Counted from the stretch's first letter, positions 25,381 through 33,550 are shown. The stretch: 64,000 nt of DNA from Aggregatilinea lenta (GCF_003569045.1 NZ_BFCB01000002.1:620001-684000); one strand, 5' to 3'. Notes: a model not told the origin generated them from the letters alone. Numbers and translations: made by a program.

Positions 25381-26019
25381 TCACTTCTTCTCGGCTTCCT
25401 TCTCGTCCTTCTTGTCCTCGGCCTTCTTTTCGGGCTTCGGCTTCGGTTCCAGGTTGCTCGGCTGCAGGTCCAGCGACTCAACCTTCGCCTCGTACCCCGG
25501 CCATTCGCTTTCGAGCAGGCCGAAGACTTCCGCGTCCACGTAGCCGCCGTCCCAGCGGATGTGCTGGCGCAGCGTGCCTTCGTGCACGAACCCGGCGCGT
25601 TCCAGCAGTGCCAGACGCGGCGCGTCGATCGCCAGCGCGGTCGCATCCAGACGGTGCATGTTGCGCACTTCGAAGCAGTAGCGCGCCAGCATCAGCACGC
25701 CGTCCAGGGCTTCGTCGCTGCCCTCGTAGCGCGCGTCGCCCACGAACCACGTCGCATCCACCTTGCGCACGCGGGTCCATTCGTGATCGTAGATCAGGCC
25801 GCCGATGGGATCACCATTCTTGGCCTGGAAGCCGATCAGCGCGCCGCGCTCGTTCTTTTCCATCTTTTCGATGTACTTCTTGACCACGTCTTCGGGATGC
25901 GGCTCGCGGCGCTCCCAGAACTGCGCCAGGAACCACGGTTCCTCGTTCATCCAGCTTTCAAAATAGGTGGCGAAATCGTCCTCGAACGGGACCAGATCGA
26001 CCAGCTTGCCTTCAATCAT
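25381..26019 (-). CDS. divergent GNAT-like protein, array copy 10 (first in operon)
   Basis: 212 aa, the promoter-proximal and most divergent member. MIEGKLVDLVPFEDDF keeps the array N-terminus, and WRERxx-type C-terminal features remain (RAGFVHEGTLRQ, LLESEWPGYEAKVESL). The glycine-rich CoA loop is degenerate: DARYEGSDEALDGVLML replaces PAYWGGGYGTDAL, so acetyl-CoA binding is doubtful. The last ~25 residues are a Lys/Glu-only tail (KKAEDKKDEKEAEKK). It may be a non-catalytic partner or simply an older relative. 37 bp separate it from copy 9. Confidence 0.82.
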   Translation of the reverse strand: MIEGKLVDLVPFEDDFATYFESWMNEEPWFLAQFWERREPHPEDVVKKYIEKMEKNERGALIGFQAKNGDPIGGLIYDHEWTRVRKVDATWFVGDARYEGSDEALDGVLMLARYCFEVRNMHRLDATALAIDAPRLALLERAGFVHEGTLRQHIRWDGGYVDAEVFGLLESEWPGYEAKVESLDLQPSNLEPKPKPEKKAEDKKDEKEAEKK

Positions 26020-26137
26020 GGTATCGTCTCTCCTCGGCTTTTCAGGGTCAGCCTGTGGGTGCCACGCAGCGCAAAGGGGAATGCAGAGGAAAACACACGA
26101 ACGGCCCCCTCGCCACGCCGCGCGCTCAACATAAAGT

Positions 26138-26143
26138 ATTGTA
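26138..26143 (-). promoter_or_regulatory. candidate -10 element for the GNAT operon
   Basis: TACAAT on the minus strand in the only AT-rich patch of the 206 bp gap ahead of the array, about 120 bp upstream of the first start. The -35 region is poor. Confidence 0.35.
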
Positions 26144-26225
26144 CGCTAGAGAAGCTGAAAGGTATCAGTGATGCCATTGTGCGGAGGGAGAATAGCCCAT
26201 GCGCCCCCGCGCGGCAACTTCCGGC

Positions 26226-26624
26226 TCAGCGCGCACGCTGCATGATCCAGCCGTTCGCCACCGGCTCGAAGCCGACACGCGGATAGTACGTCATGGCATC
26301 TGGCACGGAGAGCAGCAGCAGCATCACTTCGTCGCCCAGCTCGGCCCGCGTGCGATCGATCAGCGCCTGGCCAATGCCCTGCCGCTGATAGTCGGCTCCG
26401 ACAGCGAGGTCGGACAGGTAGCAGCAGTACGCGAAGTCGGTGATCGAGCGTGCGATGCCCGCCAGCCGGTCGCCGTCCCACGCGGTGACGATCAGGTCCG
26501 CGCCCTGGATCATGCGCCCGATGCGGTCGAGATCGTCCACGGGACGGCGCAGCCCGGCGCTGCGGAACAGGTCGGCCACCTGCTGCGCCGTGACCGGCGC
26601 GTTGACGCGGTAGGTAATCGTCAT
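26226..26624 (-). CDS. GNAT acetyltransferase, unrelated to the array
   Basis: 132 aa compact GNAT (Acetyltransf_1 type). Motif A is VGADYQRQGIGQALIDR (Q-x-x-G-x-G intact), followed by the C-terminal YYPRVGFEPVANGWIM segment. It lacks the LVDLVP N-terminus and is 60 residues shorter, so it is not an eleventh array copy, but it lies upstream on the same strand. GGAG precedes the start at about 9 nt. The substrate is not predictable. Confidence 0.85.
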   Translation of the reverse strand: MTITYRVNAPVTAQQVADLFRSAGLRRPVDDLDRIGRMIQGADLIVTAWDGDRLAGIARSITDFAYCCYLSDLAVGADYQRQGIGQALIDRTRAELGDEVMLLLLSVPDAMTYYPRVGFEPVANGWIMQRAR

Positions 26625-26679
26625 GAGCGGTTACTCCATACAGCGATTAAGTGAATCCTCGAAAGAGTTTAGCAAAAGC

Positions 26680-26750
26680 ACCTCACCCCTGGCCCCTCTC
26701 CAATCGGATTGGAGAGGGGAAAAGGGGCCGGGGGTTAAGGGGTGAGGTGA
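26680..26750. repeat. CTCTCCAA-palindrome repeat, long copy
   Basis: CCTCACCCCTGG leads into GGCCCCTCTCCAAT-CGG-ATTGGAGAGGGG, followed by GGGGCCGGGGGTTAAGGGGTGAGG. Here the flanks also form a second, outer inverted repeat (CCTCACCCC/GGGGTGAGG), making the longest copy in the window. Confidence 0.75.
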
Positions 26751-26852
26751 ATCACGCCAGATCTTTTCGACAAGTCACTTAGCCAGTAGCGGCCAGCGAT
26801 CAGCACAGGCAAAACCACTGCTACCGGGTATGGCGCTGCAGAACGGAGGTCG

Positions 26853-26876
26853 GTAGGGGCTATAGCTCGTCCCTAC
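26853..26876. repeat. REP palindrome, short copy
   Basis: GTAGGGGCTATAGCTCGTCC onward, ending CCCTAC. The arms are the family ends with an imperfect centre. It lies just beyond the 3' end of the methyltransferase gene. Confidence 0.65.
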
Positions 26877-26897
26877 GCCAATCTACAACCTTTGCGC

Positions 26898-27794
26898 TCA
26901 GTGACGCTTGTGCGCGAACAGCACCGGCGGCGGCCCGGACTCGCGCCCGGCGAGACGTTCGCCCAGATCCGATAGGCGCGCGCGCCATCCCCCGGCGCGC
27001 TGCGGCGGCTCGGCCAGGTCCAGCCCGGCGGCGTTTAGTGCGGCGCGCAGCACGCCATGATCGTGCTCGCCCAGCGCATCCATCACGGCCAGCGCCCCGC
27101 CCGACCTCAGCGCGCGCACGGCGCGTTCCAATCCGACCGGATCGGCCAGATCCAGCCCATTCTGGTAAATCAGCAGGTCGAACGCGGCGGGCGCCAACGG
27201 GGGCCGCGCCGGATCGGCCTGCACGCGGAAATAGCGCGCGATCGGGTACACGCCCAGTCCGAACTGCTCTCCGGCGCACACGTCCAGCGCGACGGTGGCG
27301 TATCCGGCCACGTCCAGCCCGTACGCCAGCCAGCCCATGCCCGCGCCGATGACCGCCGCCTCCCCCGCCGGGCCGACCGGCAGGCCACCGCTGCGCAGCC
27401 GCATCATCTCCACGTAGCGCCACAGCAGCGCCGTCGCGGCGGCCTGCTGTTCCCAGTAATCTTCCGGCGCGCCGGGCAGCGGCGTCTGCGGCAATCTCTT
27501 GAACGCGCCCTCGTCCGGCACGTGCCAGCCCGCCGCCGCGTAGTCGTCCTCGCAGGCCACCGAGCGCGCTTCGACATCCGGGGCGTGCTCCGGCGGGAAC
27601 AGCCGTGCGATGCCGTCCACTAACGAATAGACGTGCGCCGGATCGTCGGCGCAATGCAGCGCGCCCTCCCGCTGGATCAGCACGGCGTGATCGATCGGGC
27701 AGGCCAGCAGCGAGGCGTAGTGACGCCCCCGGCCCTTGAACGCGCCGTTGGTGTGCGCGCTGCGCTCGAAGCCGTTGGAGTGTGGCAGGTGCAC
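26898..27794 (-). CDS. SAM-dependent methyltransferase with Trm112-like N-terminus
   Basis: 298 aa. Residues about 28-70 (LLACPIDHAVLIQREGALHC) resemble a Trm112/zinc-ribbon head, but only two of the usual four cysteines are present. A class I methyltransferase core follows: motif I AVIGAGMGWLAYGLDVAG near 147 and an acidic motif II ALDVC. The GTG start at 27794 overlaps the stop codon of the preceding methyltransferase by one base (TAGTG), so the two are translationally coupled. The substrate is unknown; the pair plus the small membrane protein upstream form a three-gene operon. Confidence 0.8.
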   Translation of the reverse strand: MHLPHSNGFERSAHTNGAFKGRGRHYASLLACPIDHAVLIQREGALHCADDPAHVYSLVDGIARLFPPEHAPDVEARSVACEDDYAAAGWHVPDEGAFKRLPQTPLPGAPEDYWEQQAAATALLWRYVEMMRLRSGGLPVGPAGEAAVIGAGMGWLAYGLDVAGYATVALDVCAGEQFGLGVYPIARYFRVQADPARPPLAPAAFDLLIYQNGLDLADPVGLERAVRALRSGGALAVMDALGEHDHGVLRAALNAAGLDLAEPPQRAGGWRARLSDLGERLAGRESGPPPVLFAHKRH

Positions 27795-28711
27795 TAAGGG
27801 AGCGCCTCCTCGTCCGGCGCGGCGGTGATCGTCTCAGGGCCGAGCGCCGGAATAGCTGCGTTGTGCCGCAGCACCATCAGGAAGTGATCGCCCCAGGCGC
27901 GGAAGCCGGGCCACGTCCGCATGCGGCGATCCCAGTTTTCGAGCCGGGTGTAATGCGCCTGCCGCTGGCGATACTGCTCGTGCAGGTGCACCGGCGGCAG
28001 CCACAGCGGCAGCGCCTGCACCGACTCGACCGTGAAATAGGGCGCGACGGCAGCCGCGAACGCGCGCGGCGAATAAAACTTGACGGGCGCTTCGACGCCG
28101 CCCACGCCCGCGCGGGTCTCGTGCCAATCCGGGCCGCGCCGCAGGATCTGCCCCGGCTTGAAGCGCCGCAGGTAGTGCAGAATTTCGTAGGCGCAGTGGC
28201 GACTCATGACCGTCACCACGAACGCCGCGCCCGGCACCAGCAGCGCGTGCAGCGCTCGCGCCATCGCGCCCAGATCCGGCTCGGTGTTGAGCGCCCCCAG
28301 ACTGGCGTACGCCCCCTGGAACGGCCCGCGCTCGTCCAGCGCCGCCAGCCGCCCGGCGGGTAGCGTGCGGAAGGTCACGCTGCGGCTGTACCCGTGCACG
28401 GCGGCTTTCGTCTGCGCCTGCCGCACCATGCCGGGACTGACGTCGATGCCGAGCACGCTGTAGCCTTCACGGGCCAGTATCAGGGCCTCTTCGCCCGTCG
28501 CGCAGCCGATCTCCAGCAGCAGCGCCTGCTCTGGCATGACCTTGCGCAGCGCGGCCAGATGCTGCGTGCGCAGCCAGCCGAGCAGCAGGTTTCCGTGCCC
28601 TTGTCCGTCAGGCTGGCCGTACGTCGCGTCGTACAGCTTGGCCGCCCGGTCGAACCGTACTTCCAGCGTCTTATACTGCTGGAGCGTTTCTGCGTTGACG
28701 TTCTGGCTCAT
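27794..28711 (-). CDS. class I SAM-dependent methyltransferase
   Basis: 305 aa. The start at 28711 (MSQNVNAETLQQYKTLEVRF) lies 4 bp inside the end of the small membrane protein gene (ATGA overlap); longer in-frame starts run into that gene. Motif I LLEIGCATGEEALILARE, motif II LGIDVSPGMVRQA and a post-I segment are intact, and the 3' half carries an added substrate-binding region (PAAPYFTVESVQALPLW-like, with WLPPVHLHEQYRQRQ). It could act on lipids, quinones or glycans. Confidence 0.85.
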   Translation of the reverse strand: MSQNVNAETLQQYKTLEVRFDRAAKLYDATYGQPDGQGHGNLLLGWLRTQHLAALRKVMPEQALLLEIGCATGEEALILAREGYSVLGIDVSPGMVRQAQTKAAVHGYSRSVTFRTLPAGRLAALDERGPFQGAYASLGALNTEPDLGAMARALHALLVPGAAFVVTVMSRHCAYEILHYLRRFKPGQILRRGPDWHETRAGVGGVEAPVKFYSPRAFAAAVAPYFTVESVQALPLWLPPVHLHEQYRQRQAHYTRLENWDRRMRTWPGFRAWGDHFLMVLRHNAAIPALGPETITAAPDEEALP

Positions 28712-28974
28712 TCTGCGTCCCCACTTCTGTGCCGATCGGTCCCCGCCAATGCGTTTTTGCCCCGCAACAACCACCACCCCGCGATCACGCCGAGTCCCAG
28801 CACCGGCCCGATGCACATCGCGGCCAGCGCGCGCGCCTGCGCCTCCCACCCGACCAGCCCCATCGCCAGCCACAGGATCAGCGTCGCGCCAAACAACACC
28901 GCGACCAGCCGCAGGCCCAACTGGCCGCCGCGCCGCCACGTCTCCCATCCCATCGGACTATTCGGATCGTTCAT
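28708..28974 (-). CDS. small two-span membrane protein
   Basis: 88 aa with two hydrophobic segments (about 21-43 and 47-70, LGLRLVAVLFGATLILWLAM and AALAAMCIGPVLGLGVIAGW). No known motif. It is the first gene of the methyltransferase operon, overlapping the next gene by 4 bp, which supports its being real and co-translated. The function is unknown; a membrane tether for the methyltransferases is only a guess. Confidence 0.6.
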   Translation of the reverse strand: MNDPNSPMGWETWRRGGQLGLRLVAVLFGATLILWLAMGLVGWEAQARALAAMCIGPVLGLGVIAGWWLLRGKNALAGTDRHRSGDAE

Positions 28975-29002
28975 CGTCTCAATGCCAGAAGCAGCTAATA
29001 GC

Positions 29003-29066
29003 GGTAGGGGTAGGGCTTGCCCTACCCGGCTTTCCTCTTAACGGGCGGGGCTTGCCCCGCCCCTAC
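29003..29066. repeat. REPIN
   Basis: GTAGGGGTAGGGCTTGCCCT at 29003 and a GGGCGGGGCTTGCCCC...CCTAC unit ending at 29066, in inverted arrangement. Directly beyond lies a flank with CTCGGAATACTTAACTTGG, a variant of the flanks at 9928 and 41368. Confidence 0.8.
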
Positions 29067-29115
29067 GAAGAACAGCGACGCCCACCGCCCTCTCGGAATA
29101 CTTAACTTGGTGCGC

Positions 29116-29142
29116 ATGGGGCAACTCGTGCATTGCCCCTAC
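29116..29142. repeat. REP palindrome with CAATGCA-type centre
   Basis: ATGGGGCAACTCGTGCATTG onward, ending CCCCTAC. One arm starts ATGGGG instead of GTAGGGG. It resembles the copy inside the RAYT gene in its GGGGCAA/TTGCCCC shoulders. Confidence 0.65.
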
Positions 29143-29201
29143 CTGTCACCACATACAAGGATCACTGTTGCCGCGTTTGCCTGAAGCAACACAACCACCC
29201 T

Positions 29202-30851
29202 CTACGATCCATCATCTTCCAGCGGCCACACCCACAGGTCGATGAAGAAGCAGTCGGTGCCCACGTCCTCGTAATTCAGCATCGCCGTGCCGACGCGTCC
29301 CGCACTCGCCTCGACCTGTTCTTCCGTGACGAGCGCGCCGTTGATGTACAGCCCCACGCGGTCGCCGTGCGCCACCACGAGCAGCACGTTCGACTCCGCG
29401 ACGACCATCTGGCTGTTCGCGTAGACGTTGAGCGTCAGCTCGTCGTCGACAGCCTGCGTCAGCCCGAAGCCGCCGGACGTGTCCGCGTAGGCCACGCTCA
29501 AATTGTGCTCGTCCACATAGCGGAAGGTCAGGCCGCACGCAACGCTCTCGCCGGTGGTGGCGATGTTAAACGTGCCGCCCAGCACGAAGTCGCCGTAAAG
29601 TGACTGGTCGGTGCCGAGCAGCTCGAAATACGAGAGCCTATCCAGCGCGCTCATCACCGCGTTGGGCACAAACAGCGTGCGCGCAGGTGCGGGCGCGATC
29701 TCGCCCGACGCGGCGATCTCGGCCACGATGCGCTGCGGATCGCGCGAGGCCCAGGTCGAAAGCACCAGCGGCAGCCCGCGATAAGTGGTCACCAGCCGCG
29801 TGGTGACGATCACGTTGTCGAACAGCACCGTCGCCGGGTCGAGCTGGTCCGCCGCCGTCGCGGCCACCACGCCGATGTACCCCGGATCGGGACGCTGGTT
29901 GTTGCTCAGCGTGCCCAGCAGCGCACCGTTGGCCCGAAACGAGAAGGCCCCGCCGCGCGCCAGCACCGCCAACGTCCAGTCCTCCGCCCCGATCAGCGCA
30001 TTGTTGGCGGTCCAGTCTTGCAGAATGCTCACCGTCGTGCCATCGTCCACGCTGACGAGCCATTGGCCCTCGGTGTTGACCTTAAACGTGTAGGCCGGGA
30101 TACGCGCACCAGCGGTTTGCGCCGCACGGAACACCAGCCCGAACTCGGCGTAGGACTGCGCACCGAACAGGTCGGCATCCACCTGCACATAAAAATCGTC
30201 CAGGGCGCTGGCGTCGCTCGGAATGGCCACGATCTGCCCGCCCGTGCGCTCCGCGCGCAGCCGCAGCCCGCCCTGCGCCAGTGACGCGAGACTCGCGCCG
30301 GGAATGATCCACGGTGATTCCGCCTCGTCGAACGTCTCGCGCCGGACCACCTGCCCGAAGCCGGGCGTCACGCTCAGCTCGTACTCGCCGGTGGTCGTGC
30401 CGTCCTCGCCCTGGTAGCGCTCGACGCGCAGCGTATACGTCCCGGCGACCGGCAGCGCGAGCGCCTCCAGCCCGGCGTCGGTCACCAGCGAATCGCGGTC
30501 GTCGTTCTGGGCGATCAGCTCGCCGCTCGGCCCCAGCACGGTCAGCGCCGGGTCGAGGTCGCCGGACACGGTGCGCGCCAGGATCGAGACGACCTCGCCC
30601 GCCTGCGCGTCAAACGTCCAGTCGTTGCCCGGCATACGGTCGGAGAGCGTACCGCGTACCGGCTCGAACAGCGCCACGTCGCCCGACGACGCCTGGGCCT
30701 GTACCAGAGACGCCGCCGGAGCCAGGACAAGCGCTCCCAGCCACGCCAGCATCAGCGCCAGTCGTGCTGCGCGACGTAGGGGCGCCGCGCCGTGCGCCCC
30801 TACGCGTGTGATGTGGAAAGCCTTCCCACTATGGTTCGTCCGTCTGTTCAT
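29202..30851 (-). CDS. secreted PPC/concanavalin-like protein with REP-coded N-terminus
   Basis: 549 aa exported protein. The signal peptide is unusually late, about residues 28-53 (LALMLAWLGALVLAPAASLV), after an N-terminal extension of which residues 17-25 (VGAHGAAPL) are encoded by a REP palindrome. The true start may be downstream, and the repeat may have inserted into the 5' end. Residues about 57-165 resemble a pre-peptidase C-terminal (PPC) beta domain (TLTVLGPSGELIAQNDD-like, GTYTLRVERYQGED). Two concanavalin-like jelly-roll domains follow (about 170-350 and 370-545). No catalytic motif is seen, so surface or glycan binding is inferred. The gene downstream of 30896 codes for a related protein on the same strand. 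Confidence 0.75.
   Translation of the reverse strand: MNRRTNHSGKAFHITRVGAHGAAPLRRAARLALMLAWLGALVLAPAASLVQAQASSGDVALFEPVRGTLSDRMPGNDWTFDAQAGEVVSILARTVSGDLDPALTVLGPSGELIAQNDDRDSLVTDAGLEALALPVAGTYTLRVERYQGEDGTTTGEYELSVTPGFGQVVRRETFDEAESPWIIPGASLASLAQGGLRLRAERTGGQIVAIPSDASALDDFYVQVDADLFGAQSYAEFGLVFRAAQTAGARIPAYTFKVNTEGQWLVSVDDGTTVSILQDWTANNALIGAEDWTLAVLARGGAFSFRANGALLGTLSNNQRPDPGYIGVVAATAADQLDPATVLFDNVIVTTRLVTTYRGLPLVLSTWASRDPQRIVAEIAASGEIAPAPARTLFVPNAVMSALDRLSYFELLGTDQSLYGDFVLGGTFNIATTGESVACGLTFRYVDEHNLSVAYADTSGGFGLTQAVDDELTLNVYANSQMVVAESNVLLVVAHGDRVGLYINGALVTEEQVEASAGRVGTAMLNYEDVGTDCFFIDLWVWPLEDDGS
30776..30803. repeat. REP palindrome within a coding sequence
   Basis: 28 bp, arms GTAGGGGCGC and GCGCCCCTAC perfect, centre imperfect. 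It reads VGAHGAAPL, the same phase as VGAIHELPL in the RAYT gene. Confidence 0.8.
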
Positions 30852-30895
30852 AAATCCGTTCGGTTACAATCCTTACGGGCCCGGTTCCGGGCAGA

Positions 30896-32140
30896 TTACG
30901 GCGTCGCGGTCGGGATAAACAGGCCACCCGTCAGGCCGCCTTCAGTCGGTTCGGGCACGGGCGTCGAGGTCGACAGATCCAGGCCACCGGACGGCGTTGC
31001 GGTCGCGCTGCTGCCGAACGGCAGGCCGGCGGTCGGCGTTGGCTCGACGACGCCCTGCTGCGTGGCCTCGGCGTTGCCGAACAGCGTGGACGGGTCGAGG
31101 CCCTCCAGGCCGCCCTGATCTTCGGAATCGCCGGGCTGCAGCGGGCCGGTCACGACGAGGTTGTCGAAGCTGCCCGTCAGCTCGTCCGGCTGGTCCTGAA
31201 TCGTGGACAGCGAAATACCAATCGTGCCCTCGCTGGCGGTCTGCTCCGGGTCGGTCACTTCGCCGACGTACTGGTCATTGAAGAAGACCTGGAACGTGTA
31301 GCCGGTGAGCAGAACCGCGACACGCGGGCTGGTATCCGCGCCGTCAATCACGGGCGAGACGGTCCACGGCTGGATCTCGACCCAGTCTACGCCGTCATAA
31401 TAGTACAGGCTCCAGTCGCCGTCGCTGCTGATCGCCAGCGAATAGAACGTGCCCGCATCCCAATCCAGGCGCAGCACGAAGCCGTACTCATAGTAGCTCG
31501 GCTGGCCCTGGATCTCCACGTCGGCCTCGATGTACAGGTCCGACCACGACACGTCCTCGTCCGGTGACTGGTAGGTCCAGATGCCGGGTTCGAAGACGTG
31601 CATTTGGTACGCGCCATCGATCACGTCGCCTTCGCTGGAATTCGCCGTGAACGATGACCATGTCAGGTTAAAGTCGGGATCCCCGGACTCGAAGTCATCC
31701 CACACATCCAGGTAGGCATACCCGGTGAGCAGCCCCAGCGTCATGTCGCCGGAGCTGTCGCCCACCCGCTCCACCGTGACGGTGTATATCCCCGCTTCGG
31801 GCGCGACCGCCGCCTCGACGATCGTTGCCGTCTCGTCAGTGGCGCTGGGCGACGCCTGCGCCGCCACCTTGCCGCTGGGGCTGGTGACGGTCACGGTGGT
31901 GGTCAGGTCGCCGGAGTCCCGGTAAGCAACCACCGAATACGGAAATGACTCCTCCAGGTAGAACGTCGCGCTGACCTGCGGCGTCGTCGCGTCGAGCGTA
32001 GTGCTCAACGTGCCGAGCAGGAGCAGCTCGTTGTCGTCGCCCTGCGCGCTCGCACGCGGCGCTCCGGCGATCCCCACCGCGAGCGCCGCCAGCAGCAGCG
32101 CCCCCACGATACCCCTTACCCCCTGCCTGATTCTCCTCAT
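30896..32140 (-). CDS. secreted PPC/concanavalin-like protein with Thr/Pro tail
   Basis: 414 aa. Signal peptide 1-32 (GIVGALLLAALAVGIAGAPR), preceded by AAGGAGA. Residues about 38-135 are a PPC-like domain (YSVVAYRDSGDLTTTVTVTS, EAGIYTVTVERVGDSSGDM). Residues about 145-320 are a LamG/concanavalin-like domain rich in aromatic residues and with EADVEIQ, YGFVLRLDW and TFQVFFNDQYVG, the pattern of a 3-keto-disaccharide hydrolase-like jelly roll. The last ~80 residues are a Thr/Pro/Gly tail of wall-spanning type. It is a shorter relative of the downstream gene. Confidence 0.78.
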   Translation of the reverse strand: MRRIRQGVRGIVGALLLAALAVGIAGAPRASAQGDDNELLLLGTLSTTLDATTPQVSATFYLEESFPYSVVAYRDSGDLTTTVTVTSPSGKVAAQASPSATDETATIVEAAVAPEAGIYTVTVERVGDSSGDMTLGLLTGYAYLDVWDDFESGDPDFNLTWSSFTANSSEGDVIDGAYQMHVFEPGIWTYQSPDEDVSWSDLYIEADVEIQGQPSYYEYGFVLRLDWDAGTFYSLAISSDGDWSLYYYDGVDWVEIQPWTVSPVIDGADTSPRVAVLLTGYTFQVFFNDQYVGEVTDPEQTASEGTIGISLSTIQDQPDELTGSFDNLVVTGPLQPGDSEDQGGLEGLDPSTLFGNAEATQQGVVEPTPTAGLPFGSSATATPSGGLDLSTSTPVPEPTEGGLTGGLFIPTATP

Positions 32141-32211
32141 GCCTGCGTCTCCTTGTGTTTTCCTCGTGCGTGTGCGTTGTCCTTATGCGGTCCTTGTGCG
32201 GTTTTTCCGTT

Positions 32212-32904
32212 TTAGCGCCACCCTGGCACATGCTCACCCAGTGCCGCCACCAGCGCATCAAAATCGTCGGCGGTAATTTCGGCCCCGTCCCGCCAGCGCG
32301 CATCTTCCAGCTTCAGCAGGCGGCGCTGTTCCGCCGCCGTGTGCAGGTCGGCGGCTTTTTCCGTCTCCCGGCGCGGACGGAGCCGCGCGAACTGGTCGGA
32401 GCCGGGCATTGTCTCGACGGCGGCGGGGGATTTGAACGTGTAAAAGATCACGTCTACGTCGTCTTGCAAGAGCTGGATCGCCACACAGAACCAACCCTTC
32501 GGCACGCGCGCCCGCCGCCGGATCGCAAAACGCCACGCCATCGTGTTGACTTTGCGGTTCCAGTCGATCTCGGTGACCTGGGGCGGCTGCGTGCGCTCGT
32601 CGGTGACCACCAGCCGGTCGTGGCCCAGCGTCGCGTAGCGGCGGCTGGGGATCGTACGCTTCAGCAGGCGTTCCACGACGTAGCCCGTGCCCAGCAGCAC
32701 GGGGATGTCGAGCGCGACGACCACGCAGGCCGGATCGACACCCTCGAACACGCCGTCCATCAGCCGCAGCGCGACGATGTGAAACAGAACCGTCACGCCG
32801 ATCATCACGACCGGCACCAGAAAGCGAACCGAAAAATGCTCCGTATCGATGGAGATCACCCGGCCCGCAGGCTCAGGTGCAGACATGGTAAGCTCAGATG
32901 ACAT
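32212..32904 (-). CDS. two-span membrane protein of unknown function
   Basis: 230 aa. Two transmembrane segments at about 28-50 (FLVPVVMIGVTVLFHIVALR) and 60-78 precede a soluble ~150 aa domain with a basic start (RRYATLGHDRLVVTDERTQP) resembling a PH-like or bPH membrane-adjacent domain, which is only a guess. The C-terminus is helical and acidic. A start six residues downstream is possible; no ribosome binding site is strong. It lies 35 bp upstream of the response regulator start on the same strand. Confidence 0.6.
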   Translation of the reverse strand: MSSELTMSAPEPAGRVISIDTEHFSVRFLVPVVMIGVTVLFHIVALRLMDGVFEGVDPACVVVALDIPVLLGTGYVVERLLKRTIPSRRYATLGHDRLVVTDERTQPPQVTEIDWNRKVNTMAWRFAIRRRARVPKGWFCVAIQLLQDDVDVIFYTFKSPAAVETMPGSDQFARLRPRRETEKAADLHTAAEQRRLLKLEDARWRDGAEITADDFDALVAALGEHVPGWR

Positions 32905-32939
32905 GGTAATTCTTTTTCCCAGCGTGCAGGCACGGCGCG

Positions 32940-33368
32940 TTAGCTGTCCGGGTCAAGCCCAGGCGCAAGTGAGGGGCCAGTCGGCTTCCACAAGCTGGAC
33001 TGGCCTAACAAACGTGAGATCTGACGACGCAGCGTCACCGTATCGAACGGCTTCAGCATGTACAGGTCGCACTCTTGACTGCTGACGCGCTTCATCCGTT
33101 CGGCATGGGGCGGCACGACGGTCAGAATGATCACCGGCATCGTGTTATACGCCGGGTCGTCCCGGATCGTGCGGTAGACGTCCCAGCCGTCCAGATGACC
33201 CGGCAGCATCAGGTCCAGCAGAACGAGCTGCGGGCGCACCCGGTCAATCGTCGCCAGCCCATCCGCGCCGGTGACCGCGTAGTGCAGCCGGATCTGATCG
33301 TGCTTCAACACGATGCCCAGCAGATCGTTGATCTCAGGCTCGTCTTCGACCAGCACGATATCGAACAT
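32940..33368 (-). CDS. single-domain response regulator
   Basis: 142 aa receiver. The start at 33368 (MFDIVLVEDEP) is chosen by homology and GAGAGCG; an upstream start at 33416 adds 16 non-family residues. Acidic pair in VEDEP, phospho-Asp in LVLLDLMLPG, Thr in ILTVV and Lys in LKPFD are all present. No output domain. It is the second stand-alone receiver in the window (the other is at 17614) and shares no kinase neighbour. It is divergent from the carboxylate-amine ligase gene. Confidence 0.87.
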   Translation of the reverse strand: MFDIVLVEDEPEINDLLGIVLKHDQIRLHYAVTGADGLATIDRVRPQLVLLDLMLPGHLDGWDVYRTIRDDPAYNTMPVIILTVVPPHAERMKRVSSQECDLYMLKPFDTVTLRRQISRLLGQSSLWKPTGPSLAPGLDPDS

Positions 33369-33550
33369 AGCGCGCTCTCGTCGGCCCCGTACACACGGTC
33401 GTATGGTGTCAAGCATAACACGTTTGACTTCCGGTGAGAACTGACCATCACGCGACGCACCTGTAAAAAGAATGTTTCAAGTTTAAGGCGAGCGCGCTAT
33501 AGTTGACGGTGTTCGCCACCCCCACGCGCAAAACCGCCGGAGAAAGCCTT

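Larger units (their letters stand above)
19976..26019 (-). repeat. tandem array of ten paralogous GNAT acetyltransferase genes
   Basis: Ten consecutive minus-strand genes of 190-212 codons. Start-to-start spacing is 598, 598, 588, 598, 589, 601, 605, 612 and 676 bp; most intergenic gaps are 3-4 bp. All ten begin with a version of MLEGLLVDLVP, and nine share the acetyl-CoA loop PAYWGGGYGTD. Transcription would run from the divergent copy at 26019 toward 19976, probably as one operon. By eye there are three groups: 19976-21750 (RPILSKAT, GTDGFILLVDYLFNWLD), 22950-24731 (WLD-HKLWL, ending VIARIGL) and the intermediate copies at 21754, 22343 and 24735. This points to repeated local duplication followed by divergence. 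Confidence 0.92.

Noticed and set aside
26226-26624. Eleventh member of the GNAT array
   Set aside because: It is shorter, lacks the LVDLVP start and PAYWGGGYGTD loop and is separated by 206 bp; a different GNAT subfamily.
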